From Laspinema sp. D2d (GTDB lineage Bacteria > Cyanobacteriota > Cyanobacteriia > Cyanobacteriales > Laspinemataceae), in NCBI RefSeq assembly GCF_025370755.1, contig NZ_JAMXFC010000044.1:1-47037 (forward strand): 47,037 nt of DNA, read 5' to 3'. Shown here piece after piece: positions 26,830 to 34,972 of this stretch. The notes beneath the pieces are model-generated. The model did no database searches. It saw only the letters and a program-made list of their open reading frames with translations, and had not been told where the DNA came from. A program made the position numbers and the translations under genes. How positions within the stretch are numbered: the first letter of the stretch is position 1; each line of letters begins with the position of its first letter.

Positions 26830-27636
26830 ATGACTGATTTTTGGGATCAAGTTCTACACTTTGCGGAGACGACCGCGAATAAGGTCGGTAAAGAGCTAAT
26901 GGCTGATTTCGGCCAAGTGCAGGCAGTAGAAAAAGCCGATGGCAGCTTAGTCACGCAATCGGACAAATGGGCCGATCGGGAACTATGCGATGCGATCGCC
27001 AATCGCTTCCCGGATCATGGGGTCCTCAGCGAAGAATCCGCACATATCTTTCCCGATACCGAATGGTGTTGGATTATCGACCCCCTAGACGGCACCACCA
27101 ATTTTGCCCGCCGTATCCCCATCTGGGGGGTTTCTCTCGGCCTGCTTTATCGCGGGACCCCCGTCTTTGGGTATGTCCATTTACCCCCCCTCCATCAATC
27201 ATTCCACGGGTTCTGGTCCGGCACAACGGGACTGAAATTACCCCAAGGAGCCTTTGTTGATCGCCGCCGAATTCACAGCAGTTCCGATCCACTGGATGCT
27301 AACCAATTTTTTAGCTTCTGTTCCCGCAGTATTGGCAACTATCAACCTGATTTCCCCTGCAAAATTAGAATGTTAGGCGTTGCCAGCTACAATTTCCTCA
27401 CCGTCGCTGCCGGGATTACCCTCGGCGGAGTAGAAGCAACCCCCAAAATTTGGGATATTGCCGGAGTTTGGCCGATCGTCCAAGCTGCCGGTGCCCTCTG
27501 GCATCCCCTAGAAACCGAACCCATTTTTCCCCTAACCCCCGGCACCAATTACGGAGATCGCTCCTTCCCCACTCTCGTCACCGCACAACGGGATCTCCTG
27601 CCTGTTTTTGAACCCTTTGTTAAATCTTTGGGGTAG
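26830..27636 (+). CDS. Inositol monophosphatase family protein
   Basis: This 268-residue enzyme belongs to the Mg2+-dependent, Li+-sensitive phosphatase superfamily. Metal and catalytic motifs are present: GVLSEES (64-70), DPLDGTTNF (84-92) and WDIAGVWPIVQAAG (208-221, Asp209). Possible substrates include myo-inositol phosphate, histidinol phosphate (HisN-type) or related sugar phosphates; the sequence alone does not decide. It lies 88 nt after the PucC-like gene on the same strand, which may mean co-transcription. A G-rich 9-nt array starts directly after its TAG stop. Confidence 0.9.
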   Translation: MTDFWDQVLHFAETTANKVGKELMADFGQVQAVEKADGSLVTQSDKWADRELCDAIANRFPDHGVLSEESAHIFPDTEWCWIIDPLDGTTNFARRIPIWGVSLGLLYRGTPVFGYVHLPPLHQSFHGFWSGTTGLKLPQGAFVDRRRIHSSSDPLDANQFFSFCSRSIGNYQPDFPCKIRMLGVASYNFLTVAAGITLGGVEATPKIWDIAGVWPIVQAAGALWHPLETEPIFPLTPGTNYGDRSFPTLVTAQRDLLPVFEPFVKSLG

Positions 27637-27785
27637 GGGAGATGGGGAGGGTGGGGGAGATGGGGGAGATGGGGGAGATGGGGGAGATGGGGAGGATGGG
27701 GGAGATGGGGGAGATAGGGGAGATAGGGGAGATAGGGAGGATGGGGGAGATAGGGGAGATGGGGAGGATGGGGGAGATAGGGAGG
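27637..27785 (+). repeat. G-rich 9-nt tandem array after the phosphatase stop
   Basis: About sixteen 9-nt units of types GGGGGAGAT, GGGGAGGAT and AGGGGAGAT begin at the base after the TAG stop (27634-27636). The sense strand of the gene is the G-rich strand. It pairs as an inverted repeat with 27900-28017 across a 114-bp core. Confidence 0.9.
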
Positions 27786-27815
27786 AACTCTGGTGTCATA
27801 GTTCTACCCTGACAC

Positions 27816-27875
27816 GCAATCTGGAGACTCTGACGCCTGCCTGCTTCCAGACTGGAGGCTTTGCCTCCAGATTGC
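27816..27875. other. Alternative hairpins in the core between the arrays
   Basis: CTGGAGGC (27852-27859) pairs with GCCTCCAG (27863-27870) in a tight hairpin. GCAATCTGGAG (27816-27826) can instead pair with CTCCAGATTGC (27865-27875). The two structures are mutually exclusive. The core sits midway between inverted arrays that separate two convergent genes, so it may form part of a two-way terminator. Confidence 0.55.
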
Positions 27876-27899
27876 TTGACTCGCTTAAGCTAAGTCATG

Positions 27900-28017
27900 A
27901 GCCATCTCCTACTATCCTCCCCATCTCCCCTATCTCCCCTATCTCCCCTATCTCCCCTATCTCCCCCATCCTCCCCATCTGCCCCATCCTCCCCATCTGC
28001 CCCATCTCCCCTCATCC
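27900..28017 (-). repeat. G-rich 9-nt tandem array after the ChaN-like gene stop
   Basis: On the plus strand this reads as C-rich 9-mers (ATCTCCCCT, ATCCTCCCC, ATCTGCCCC). On the minus strand, the sense strand of the ChaN-like gene, it is G-rich and begins at the base after that gene's TGA (28020-28018). It is the inverted partner of 27637-27785. Confidence 0.9.
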
Positions 28018-28923
28018 TCAGTGTTCCCAAAAATAGTCCGCAATGGGCCGATCGCCTGCTGAGGGGAGTTCTTCAGGAATATTAAATAACACCGATCGCT
28101 GGACAAAAGGTTCCTTTCCTAGGCGATCGCCCACTCGTCTCTCCACCCGACTGGGAATCCCATATCCATACACAATATGCCCTTGTCCCGCTAAAACAAC
28201 CACCTGAGTCTGAGGATTTCCTGTTACAAATTCCGTAATGGTTTCAGCCATTGTTTCATCCCACAAAACTTGCGCTAAAAAGAAATTCTCAAACTTCAAA
28301 CTTGACCCCTGTGCCGCTGCTTGATGTTGTTCAAACACTTCACGTATCATCTGCTGATAGTTCAGGTTATCGGTCTTAATTTCGGTAAAGGGGGGAATAT
28401 ATTCCCGGTCTTGTATGCTTAACCCTTCTAACCCATTCCCCGCTACTGTTCGGGTAACTTCCATCGGTGCATTTAACGCTAAAAGTGGCAAGTTATGTTC
28501 TTTAGCAAATCGCACAATCTCGGCATAATACTCCCAAGGAAATCCCCAGCGTTTCTCGTATTCTGTTTCTGCAATCAGTTCAATTTCTGTGATTTCTCCC
28601 TGTAAATAACGGTTGATTGCCCCTTGATAGGGACGCTGGAACATTTCCATCGCGATCGCCATATTGGGATTCTTCCGATGTAAGGCGCGGATAATCTCCA
28701 ACTGTGCTTGATGATCCGCTTCACTATCGTGAGTTTCCCCTAAATAAACCACATGGGCTTTACCTAATTCAGGCAGCACCTGTTCCGGGGGTAATAGTCG
28801 AGAAAAAAGACTATTAAGTTCAGGGATTCCAGGGGTGATTTCCACCCCTTGGACTGATAAAGTACAAGCTAAAATAATCCCCAACGAGCAAGTACCGAGT
28901 TTAATCAGGTCAGTTTTTTTCAT
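28018..28923 (-). CDS. ChaN-family lipoprotein
   Basis: This protein of about 301 residues has a lipoprotein signal (MKKTDLIKLGTCSLGIILAC, lipobox ILAC with Cys20 as the likely lipidated residue). The rest belongs to the ChaN/haem-binding-uptake (Tiki-like) family: VYLGETHDSEADH (the GExH signature) near the N-terminus, AMEMFQRPYQGAINRYL in the middle, and VVLAGQGHIVYGYGIPSR near the C-terminus. ChaN of Campylobacter binds haem and is linked to iron uptake; here the role is inferred only from the family. ATG 28923 is preferred to the TTG one codon earlier. The gene starts 3 nt after the stop of the LemA gene, so the two form an operon. Confidence 0.88.
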   Translation of the reverse strand: MKKTDLIKLGTCSLGIILACTLSVQGVEITPGIPELNSLFSRLLPPEQVLPELGKAHVVYLGETHDSEADHQAQLEIIRALHRKNPNMAIAMEMFQRPYQGAINRYLQGEITEIELIAETEYEKRWGFPWEYYAEIVRFAKEHNLPLLALNAPMEVTRTVAGNGLEGLSIQDREYIPPFTEIKTDNLNYQQMIREVFEQHQAAAQGSSLKFENFFLAQVLWDETMAETITEFVTGNPQTQVVVLAGQGHIVYGYGIPSRVERRVGDRLGKEPFVQRSVLFNIPEELPSAGDRPIADYFWEH

Positions 28924-28926
28924 CAA

Positions 28927-29694
28927 TTAATCAATTTTAGGAACATCGCGACTTTCTGCAGCAAAAAAGGGTTTTTGGCTAAACCCTGTCAAGCCTGCAA
29001 TCAAAGAATTGGGGAAAGCCCGCACCTTTTGATTATAGACTTGCACGGCTTCATTGTAACGCATTCGTTCCACAGCAATCCGATTTTCTGTGCCAGCAAG
29101 TTCATAACTAAGATTCTGGTATGCCTGAGAGGATTGCAATTGAGGATTAGTTCCAAGAGATTGATTAAAGCGATTAATCGCCACATTAATTTCAGCGATC
29201 GCCGCCTGTTTTGCCGGTAAATTTTGTGCTTGCAGATAACTTTCTCGCGATCGCATCAACAGGGCGATCGTTTCTTGTTCCGCCTCCGTTTGGACTCGCG
29301 CCAAACTCACCAAATTAGGAATTAAATCCGCCCTACGCTGAAACTGATTTTCAACCTGCGCCCAACTTGCCTCCACATCAGAGGCACTGCTTGACAGAGA
29401 ATTATAGGTAAAAATTCCCCAAAGGGCGATCGCGACTGCCACCCCTGCCGCCACCTTTGTCAGGGTTTTTTGGTTTTTCTCTACTTGCTGTGCCTGTTGC
29501 GCCTCAATTCGGCGTTTTTCCCGCACCTCTTGAATCGCTTTATTGATAAACTCTGGCGGAATTTGTACATCGGCCCCCGCCGCTTGCAATTGCTCCTGAG
29601 AATAGCTATTTTGAGAGCTAGAATAGTACCGAGAAGCCAGTTCTAGCACTTCCTCAGCCATATCTTCAGGAATTTGAGAATTAGAATCCTTCAT
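28927..29694 (-). CDS. LemA family protein with N-terminal extension
   Basis: This protein of about 255 residues carries a LemA domain from about residue 80: a transmembrane segment (VAAGVAVAIALWGIFTYNSL), then VEASWAQVENQFQRRADLIP, the LemA hallmark, and a helical C-terminal part with NPQLQSSQAYQNLSYELAGTENR. Unlike most LemA proteins, about 75 residues precede the membrane segment; this part resembles the N-terminus of the 2TM protein at 42005-42487. The open frame reaches 29712 but ATG 29694 (MKDSNSQIP) is the natural start. LemA genes often sit beside TPM-domain genes, and three of these lie divergently upstream. The function of LemA is poorly known. Confidence 0.92.
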   Translation of the reverse strand: MKDSNSQIPEDMAEEVLELASRYYSSSQNSYSQEQLQAAGADVQIPPEFINKAIQEVREKRRIEAQQAQQVEKNQKTLTKVAAGVAVAIALWGIFTYNSLSSSASDVEASWAQVENQFQRRADLIPNLVSLARVQTEAEQETIALLMRSRESYLQAQNLPAKQAAIAEINVAINRFNQSLGTNPQLQSSQAYQNLSYELAGTENRIAVERMRYNEAVQVYNQKVRAFPNSLIAGLTGFSQKPFFAAESRDVPKID

Positions 29695-29993
29695 CGTTCC
29701 CCCTCTACCCAATTCATAACAAAATGTTAAATTCTCTTCTAATTTATCTCAATCAATGCCAGGATGTAGCGAGGTCATGTAACTCTTCCTTATAAGTCCA
29801 GGAGTGATGCAACAAGTCTGATTGAGTGAAAGAAGGGCCAAGTCCCACTATTTCTTATAATTCCCGCCTCATGGGATGACTGGGTTCTTGGGTCCCAAGT
29901 CAAGTAGTCTCCCCCATTTTTATAAATTATAAATTGACCTCTTGTAATTTCCCGATATTTCAAGCAGTTAATAAAAATTTGAGGATTGAAATT

Positions 29994-31319
29994 ATGATGC
30001 AATTTCTCAGAATTATCTTGAAAAATTTCAGAATTAGACTCATTCAAGGAAGAATATTTTGGACTATTTTACTCTGCTTATCCTTAATTGGCTTTCCCCT
30101 CATCAGTCACGCTGTCACCCTGCAAAAGAGTCCGACCCCGCAACATCAAAATGGGAGTAGGCTAACTGATAAGACGAATATCCTCAGAGACAGTATCAAA
30201 AACCCACTCAATATCTGGCAGGAAAATCTTGAAGCAAACAGTCGATTTAACCCTTCAGTTCCCATCATACCGTTTGGGGTAGCTTCTATTGTTGCTTTGG
30301 GACTTTCTTTATTCAGTTACGGGAAAGCTAAACCGATCGCACGCCGACCCCTTGCGGTGAATCCCCAAGGGCGATCGAAAGTCAGAGGTAAATTAAATGA
30401 CCCCTTCAATCAAGGATTTTCTATCTGGAGTTATCTCACCTTATTTAGTTTTGGCTTTTTCCTAATTTTTGTAACTCTCATGGGGGACTCATCCGGTATT
30501 CTATGGCAAGGTTTTGGAATCACCACTTTAGGAAGCAGTTTCCTGGTGGGAATGGCAAATTTATGGGTTTTTATATATAGAAAAATTTTTCTTAAATTTG
30601 TTACTTTTTTCCCTATAATAACGGTAAAAATCATCGCGGCTTTTCTCTCGATAATTGTCTTTCCGATTATTGGTCTGTTACCGATAATTTTAGGGTTTGC
30701 TACAATAAAAATCATTATTGATATAATTCCTATGTTTCCGACCTATTTAACGGAAAATATGGGATTATTTATCCTTATATCTCTAGTAATTTCTGGTTTG
30801 TTTAGCTATATGACTGTACCCGGGCTAAAAGCTAGATTTCGGTCTAAGTTTTTCGCCAACTGTAAGCAGTGTAAAACCCCTTTAAGAAAATTTAACAATC
30901 AGAGCATTTTGAATGCACGCTTAACACCAACCCAACAGATTGCTAAATGGCTAGGCAGTACCAAATTTGAAGGATGGCATTGTTCTAAATGTTATCCCCA
31001 TGATTTATCCCAATTTCATCTCAAGCGCTATTGTCTTGATGAGGATTGCTTTCATGAATGTCCTGATTGTCAAGAATTCACCATGACAGTTCTACAAGAA
31101 AAAAACCTTTGGGTAAATTTTAGACTTTGCCAGATTACTTATGAATGTCAATTCTGTCATAAGCGCGAGAATACCTACCCAAAAGTTCCTGAAAGGAGGG
31201 CTAGTAGTCGCGATGGAGGAAGTTTTGGAGGAGGTTTTGGAGGAGGTTTTGTAGAATTTTTAAATGACATATTTGGTGGGGGTAGTAGTGGCGGTGGCGG
31301 GGCTGGTGGATTTTTTTAA
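29994..31319 (+). CDS. TPM-family paralogue with most of the TPM domain missing
   Basis: This protein of about 441 residues has a signal peptide or anchor (ending FPLISHA), then a short stretch aligning with the start of the TPM domain of its neighbours (GSRLTDKTNILRDSIKNPLN, against GGWVTDMANILSESTETQLN). The rest of that domain, about 90 residues, is absent. Several membrane helices follow (about residues 85-105, 145-165, 175-195, 210-245 and 255-280), then four cysteine pairs (CKQC, CSKC, CPDC, CQFC) like zinc-ribbon halves, and a Gly-rich tail ending SSGGGGAGGFF. GAGG 9 nt before ATG 29994 supports that start over 29934. It is the first of three tandem paralogues and may be a regulator, a decaying copy or a membrane partner. 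Confidence 0.8.
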   Translation: MMQFLRIILKNFRIRLIQGRIFWTILLCLSLIGFPLISHAVTLQKSPTPQHQNGSRLTDKTNILRDSIKNPLNIWQENLEANSRFNPSVPIIPFGVASIVALGLSLFSYGKAKPIARRPLAVNPQGRSKVRGKLNDPFNQGFSIWSYLTLFSFGFFLIFVTLMGDSSGILWQGFGITTLGSSFLVGMANLWVFIYRKIFLKFVTFFPIITVKIIAAFLSIIVFPIIGLLPIILGFATIKIIIDIIPMFPTYLTENMGLFILISLVISGLFSYMTVPGLKARFRSKFFANCKQCKTPLRKFNNQSILNARLTPTQQIAKWLGSTKFEGWHCSKCYPHDLSQFHLKRYCLDEDCFHECPDCQEFTMTVLQEKNLWVNFRLCQITYECQFCHKRENTYPKVPERRASSRDGGSFGGGFGGGFVEFLNDIFGGGSSGGGGAGGFF

Positions 31320-31411
31320 TAGCAATGACCGCAACTCCGTTTCTTCTGATTTTCCACTCGGGTGCAAATCTTTCTAATCAATCAACCTATTTAAATCGTA
31401 AAAATCAAGCC

Positions 31412-33055
31412 ATGTTAACTCATTTTTCTCGTAACAAAACAAAGATCTGGGGAATATTATTTGGATTATCCCTAATTTTATTTCCCTTGCTCACTCACGC
31501 TTTTTCAGTACAAGATGTGCCAAATCCCCGGCAACAATCGGGGGGATGGGTGACGGATATGGCGAATATCCTCAGCGAGAGTACCGAAACTCAACTGAAT
31601 CAGATGATATCGGAATTAGAGGCAACCACGGGGGCAGAAATTGCCGTGGTGACGGTCCCTGAAACCGCCCCCTTTCCCACTCCAAAAGACTTTACTACAG
31701 CACTATTTAATGAATGGAAAATTGGGAAAGAAGGCGTAGATAATGGCGTTCTATTTTTAACTTCCGTCGGAGATAGAAGAATTGAAATTGAAACGGGATA
31801 TGGTGTCGAGGGACTCTTGCCGGATGCCAAAGTAGGTAATATTATTACGACTCAAATCACGCCAAAACTGCGCGAAGGAGATTGGGATGGAGGCATATTA
31901 GCGGGAACCCTAGCCTTAGTCACCGAGTTATCTGGAAATCCCCCAGTCAAAGAGTTTTCAGAACCCTCTTCTCCAACGCCATTGCTGGGGATTACTTCTT
32001 TGGTAGCTTTTATCTTCTCTTTCGGTGGCTATAAAAAAGTCCAATCCATGATAGAACAACCGCTATCCCTAGAACCCAAAGGGCGATCGCTGGTCATTGG
32101 TAAGTTCGATAACCGCCTCCCAACAGGAGTTTCGGCGTGGATTTATGCGGCTGTCTTTAGTCTCTCTTTCGGTCTAATTTTGCTTATCCTCATCGGTGAT
32201 CCTTCAGGGATGCTGTGGCAAAGATTGGCGATCGTTTCCGTGGGAGTTGGTTCTTTATTGTTGATAGTGGATCTATGGCGGGTGATGTATCACTACGTCA
32301 CAACTAATGTTCTAGTCAATACGCAATTTTTCAATTCAAAAATCATCGCTGGTTTCCTAACTTTTGTGTTATTTGATGTCGCGCTTGTATTAATTATTCC
32401 CATCGGGATAACTACAATTTATGGAATTAGTCAGGCTATTTCCATGCCTTTATCTGGTTTCCCAGAATTGAGCGGATTATTCCTATTTCTCTGGGTGCTA
32501 GTTTCTATGGTAGTGAGCTATATTGTTTCTCGGGGGATTATCGCCCTCTTACGAGTCAAACTGCCGGTAAAATGCCAGAAATGTGAAATTCCCTTAACTA
32601 AACTAAAGCGAGATATTCTCTGCGATCGCTTCACTCCCCCGCAACAAGTCGCCCAACGATTAGGCAGTACCCGATTTGAAGGGTGGCATTGTTCCCACTG
32701 TTATCCTAATGATTCATCCAGCTTTCATCTCAGACGCTATCTACTTAATCAGCATCGCTTTAGTGAATGTCCCCATTGTCAAGAATTTACGATGATTGTT
32801 GTTGAACAAAATACCTTGCAACAAGCTACTTATCAACAAGGGGGAATTCTCCAGATTATTTATGAATGTCAATCTTGCAATTATCGTGAGGATAACGAGC
32901 AAAAAACTCCCCGCTTAACAAGACACAGTAGCAGTGGTTATGGGGGGAGTTATGGCGGTGGGGGTGGCAGTTTTGGTGGCGGTGGTGGCGGTGGTGGCGG
33001 TGGTGGGTTTGGCGGTGGCAGCAGTGGCGGTGGTGGTGCGGGGGGAAATTTTTAA
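31412..33055 (+). CDS. TPM-domain (YgcG-like) membrane protein with cysteine-rich module
   Basis: This protein of about 547 residues starts with a signal peptide (FGLSLILFPLLTHA). A full TPM domain follows (about residues 40-175; motifs GGWVTDMANILS, GAEIAVVTVPETAP, NGVLFLTSVGDRRIEIETGYG and VEGLLPDAKVG). Several membrane helices come next (about 185-400), then cysteine pairs CQKC, CSHC, CPHC and CQSC, and a long Gly tail ending SSGGGGAGGNF. TPM proteins are linked to envelope functions, and plant TLP18.3 acts in photosystem II repair as an acid phosphatase; the role here is not known. The start ATG 31412 is chosen because the upstream extension lacks signal character. It lies 92 nt after the first paralogue. 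Confidence 0.88.
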   Translation: MLTHFSRNKTKIWGILFGLSLILFPLLTHAFSVQDVPNPRQQSGGWVTDMANILSESTETQLNQMISELEATTGAEIAVVTVPETAPFPTPKDFTTALFNEWKIGKEGVDNGVLFLTSVGDRRIEIETGYGVEGLLPDAKVGNIITTQITPKLREGDWDGGILAGTLALVTELSGNPPVKEFSEPSSPTPLLGITSLVAFIFSFGGYKKVQSMIEQPLSLEPKGRSLVIGKFDNRLPTGVSAWIYAAVFSLSFGLILLILIGDPSGMLWQRLAIVSVGVGSLLLIVDLWRVMYHYVTTNVLVNTQFFNSKIIAGFLTFVLFDVALVLIIPIGITTIYGISQAISMPLSGFPELSGLFLFLWVLVSMVVSYIVSRGIIALLRVKLPVKCQKCEIPLTKLKRDILCDRFTPPQQVAQRLGSTRFEGWHCSHCYPNDSSSFHLRRYLLNQHRFSECPHCQEFTMIVVEQNTLQQATYQQGGILQIIYECQSCNYREDNEQKTPRLTRHSSSGYGGSYGGGGGSFGGGGGGGGGGGFGGGSSGGGGAGGNF

Positions 33056-33150
33056 CGGGTAGCCTAGTCACCCTTTCTCTTAATGTTTGCCCCCTTTTTA
33101 GAACCAAATTACCCTAAATTTAAACCTGAAAACTGGAGTAAAATTAACCG

Positions 33151-34812
33151 ATGGTTACTCGAAATACTGGGATGAAGCGAATGCTTTGGGGAATATTACT
33201 CGGATTTTTCTTTATTCTATTACCCCTCATCAGTCATGCCCTAACGGTTCAAGATGTTGCAAATCCCCGGCAAGAATATGGCGGATGGGTGACGGATATG
33301 GCAAATATTCTCAGCAATGAGACGGAAAATCAACTCAATCAGATGATATCGCAATTAGAGGCAACTACCAGAGCAGAAATGGCGGTAGTGACAGTGCCAA
33401 CAACGGCTCCCGCCTCTAGTCCGAAGGTATTTACAACGGACCTATTTAATCACTGGGGAATTGGCAAAGCAGACGCAGATAATGGAGTGCTATTTTTAAC
33501 AACTATAGGTGAGCGACGGGTGGAAGTGGAAACTGGATATGGACTTGAGGGTATGCTGCCAGATGAGCAAGTTGGGAATATTCTTAAAACTCAAGTGACT
33601 CCTCGATTCCGATCGGGAGATTTTGAGGGGGGAATTCTAGCGGGAACCCAGGCATTAATCGCTATCATCTCTGCACAATCGCCACCTGTAATCAGTGGAA
33701 TTGAAACCGAAACTTTTCCAAGGGATTGGACACCCTTTCTATTAGGGGGAGGGGGCGGATTAGCGGCGATCGCTGGAGGGACCGCCTATTGGAAAAGGCG
33801 GCGAATTTTGATAGACCCTACCGGGCGATCACGCTCAAAAAAACTTTTTGAAAACCCGCAACGCCTTTATTGTAAGCAGTGCAAACACGCTCTAAAACCC
33901 CTAGAAAAACCGGAAATTGACTCCCATTTAACGGGTCCGGAACGGGTTGCCCAACAATTAGGAAGTGTTCAATTTAAGGGAGTATTCTGTGCAACCTGCT
34001 ATCCCAGTTACCCCATAGGTGGCGTTCAGATTCTCAGTTATGAGACTCAGTTATCTAATGTTATCCATTGTCCCACTTGTCAAGAATTAACCGTCACCCG
34101 CCAAGTGACAAAAACTGTGGAACAACCCACCTGGAATAAAACTGGGAAACAATGGATCATGACAGATTGCCACTGTTGCGATCGCCACGAAGAACTCCTC
34201 GAAGAGATTCCCCGCCTGGAACCCCCTTGCAATGCTGTATTCCTGCCACCTACCGGGCGATCGCGAGTTCAGGACCAACCGTGCTTTACAGGACCTCGGG
34301 AGGGCGATCGCCCTGCTCATTGTCAGGTTTGCCGCTATCCTCTCAACAAAATCCAGGGTTACCCATTGCAATGCTTCCTCACAACAGCGGAAACCACAGC
34401 TCAAACCCTGGGTAGTGTTTACTTTATCGGGTGGCAATGTCCGAATTGTTACCCCCAATCCTGCAATCCCCTGGTTCACATTCGCGGTTATATTCAAAAC
34501 TCGGCTATTTTGGAATGTGCCCTGTGTCAAGAATTAACGGTTACTCGCACGGAACAAGTGATTGAGCAACCGACAATTTGTAATACAGGCAGTCAAGAGA
34601 TTCGCGATCGCTGCCACTGTTGCGGTAACGAAAGTATCCAATACATTCTCCTTCCCGCCTTGCCTCCCCCGCCTCCAGTTTGTACTTCTGATAGCAGCAG
34701 TACCACCAGTGCAGATAACTCCAGCAGTTACAGCAGTAGTGATAGCAGCTACAGCAGTAGTGACTTTGGCGGAGGAGAAAGTGGTGGTGGGGGTGCCGGG
34801 GATGATTGGTAG
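33151..34812 (+). CDS. TPM-domain (YgcG-like) protein with duplicated cysteine-rich module
   Basis: This 553-residue protein has a signal peptide (GILLGFFFILLPLISHA) and a full TPM domain (about 35-170; GGWVTDMANILSNETENQLN, NGVLFLTTIGERRVEVETGY). A single membrane helix follows (about 190-210, LLGGGGGLAAIAGGTAYW). Two copies of a cysteine-rich module then replace the multi-helix region of the neighbours: first CKQC, CATC, CPTC, CHCC; second CQVC, CPNC, CALC, CHCC. Each copy includes C..CQELTVTR. The tail is Ser- then Gly-rich and ends SGGGGAGDDW. The modules suggest metal-binding ribbons. It follows the second paralogue by 95 nt, so the three may be one transcript. Confidence 0.88.
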   Translation: MVTRNTGMKRMLWGILLGFFFILLPLISHALTVQDVANPRQEYGGWVTDMANILSNETENQLNQMISQLEATTRAEMAVVTVPTTAPASSPKVFTTDLFNHWGIGKADADNGVLFLTTIGERRVEVETGYGLEGMLPDEQVGNILKTQVTPRFRSGDFEGGILAGTQALIAIISAQSPPVISGIETETFPRDWTPFLLGGGGGLAAIAGGTAYWKRRRILIDPTGRSRSKKLFENPQRLYCKQCKHALKPLEKPEIDSHLTGPERVAQQLGSVQFKGVFCATCYPSYPIGGVQILSYETQLSNVIHCPTCQELTVTRQVTKTVEQPTWNKTGKQWIMTDCHCCDRHEELLEEIPRLEPPCNAVFLPPTGRSRVQDQPCFTGPREGDRPAHCQVCRYPLNKIQGYPLQCFLTTAETTAQTLGSVYFIGWQCPNCYPQSCNPLVHIRGYIQNSAILECALCQELTVTRTEQVIEQPTICNTGSQEIRDRCHCCGNESIQYILLPALPPPPPVCTSDSSSTTSADNSSSYSSSDSSYSSSDFGGGESGGGGAGDDW

Positions 34813-34872
34813 ATTGAAGTTGTGCGATTGGTCCCAACTAGAAACCCAGTTTTTTGAAGGATGACCCAGAAT

Positions 34873-34906
34873 TTCCAGAAACTGGGCAAAAACTCGGTTT
34901 CTGGAA
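34873..34906 (+). terminator. Hairpin after the TPM gene cluster
   Basis: TTCCAGAAAC (34873-34882) pairs with GTTTCTGGAA (34897-34906) in a 10-bp stem. It lies about 60 nt after the last TPM gene and 66 nt before the invertase start. No T tract follows it directly, so it is only a likely terminator. Confidence 0.5.
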
Positions 34907-34972
34907 TCAGAGGAGTGCGGAGCATGGATGCTATAATAAAATGTTTATTAATGCAGGACACTCAGGGAATTA

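Noticed and set aside
27608-28036. A plus-strand ORF of 142 codons running through the 9-nt arrays (Gly-Asp-Gly type protein)
   Set aside because: It is an artefact of the 9-nt period having no stop codons; it overlaps the end of the phosphatase gene and the convergent ChaN-like gene.
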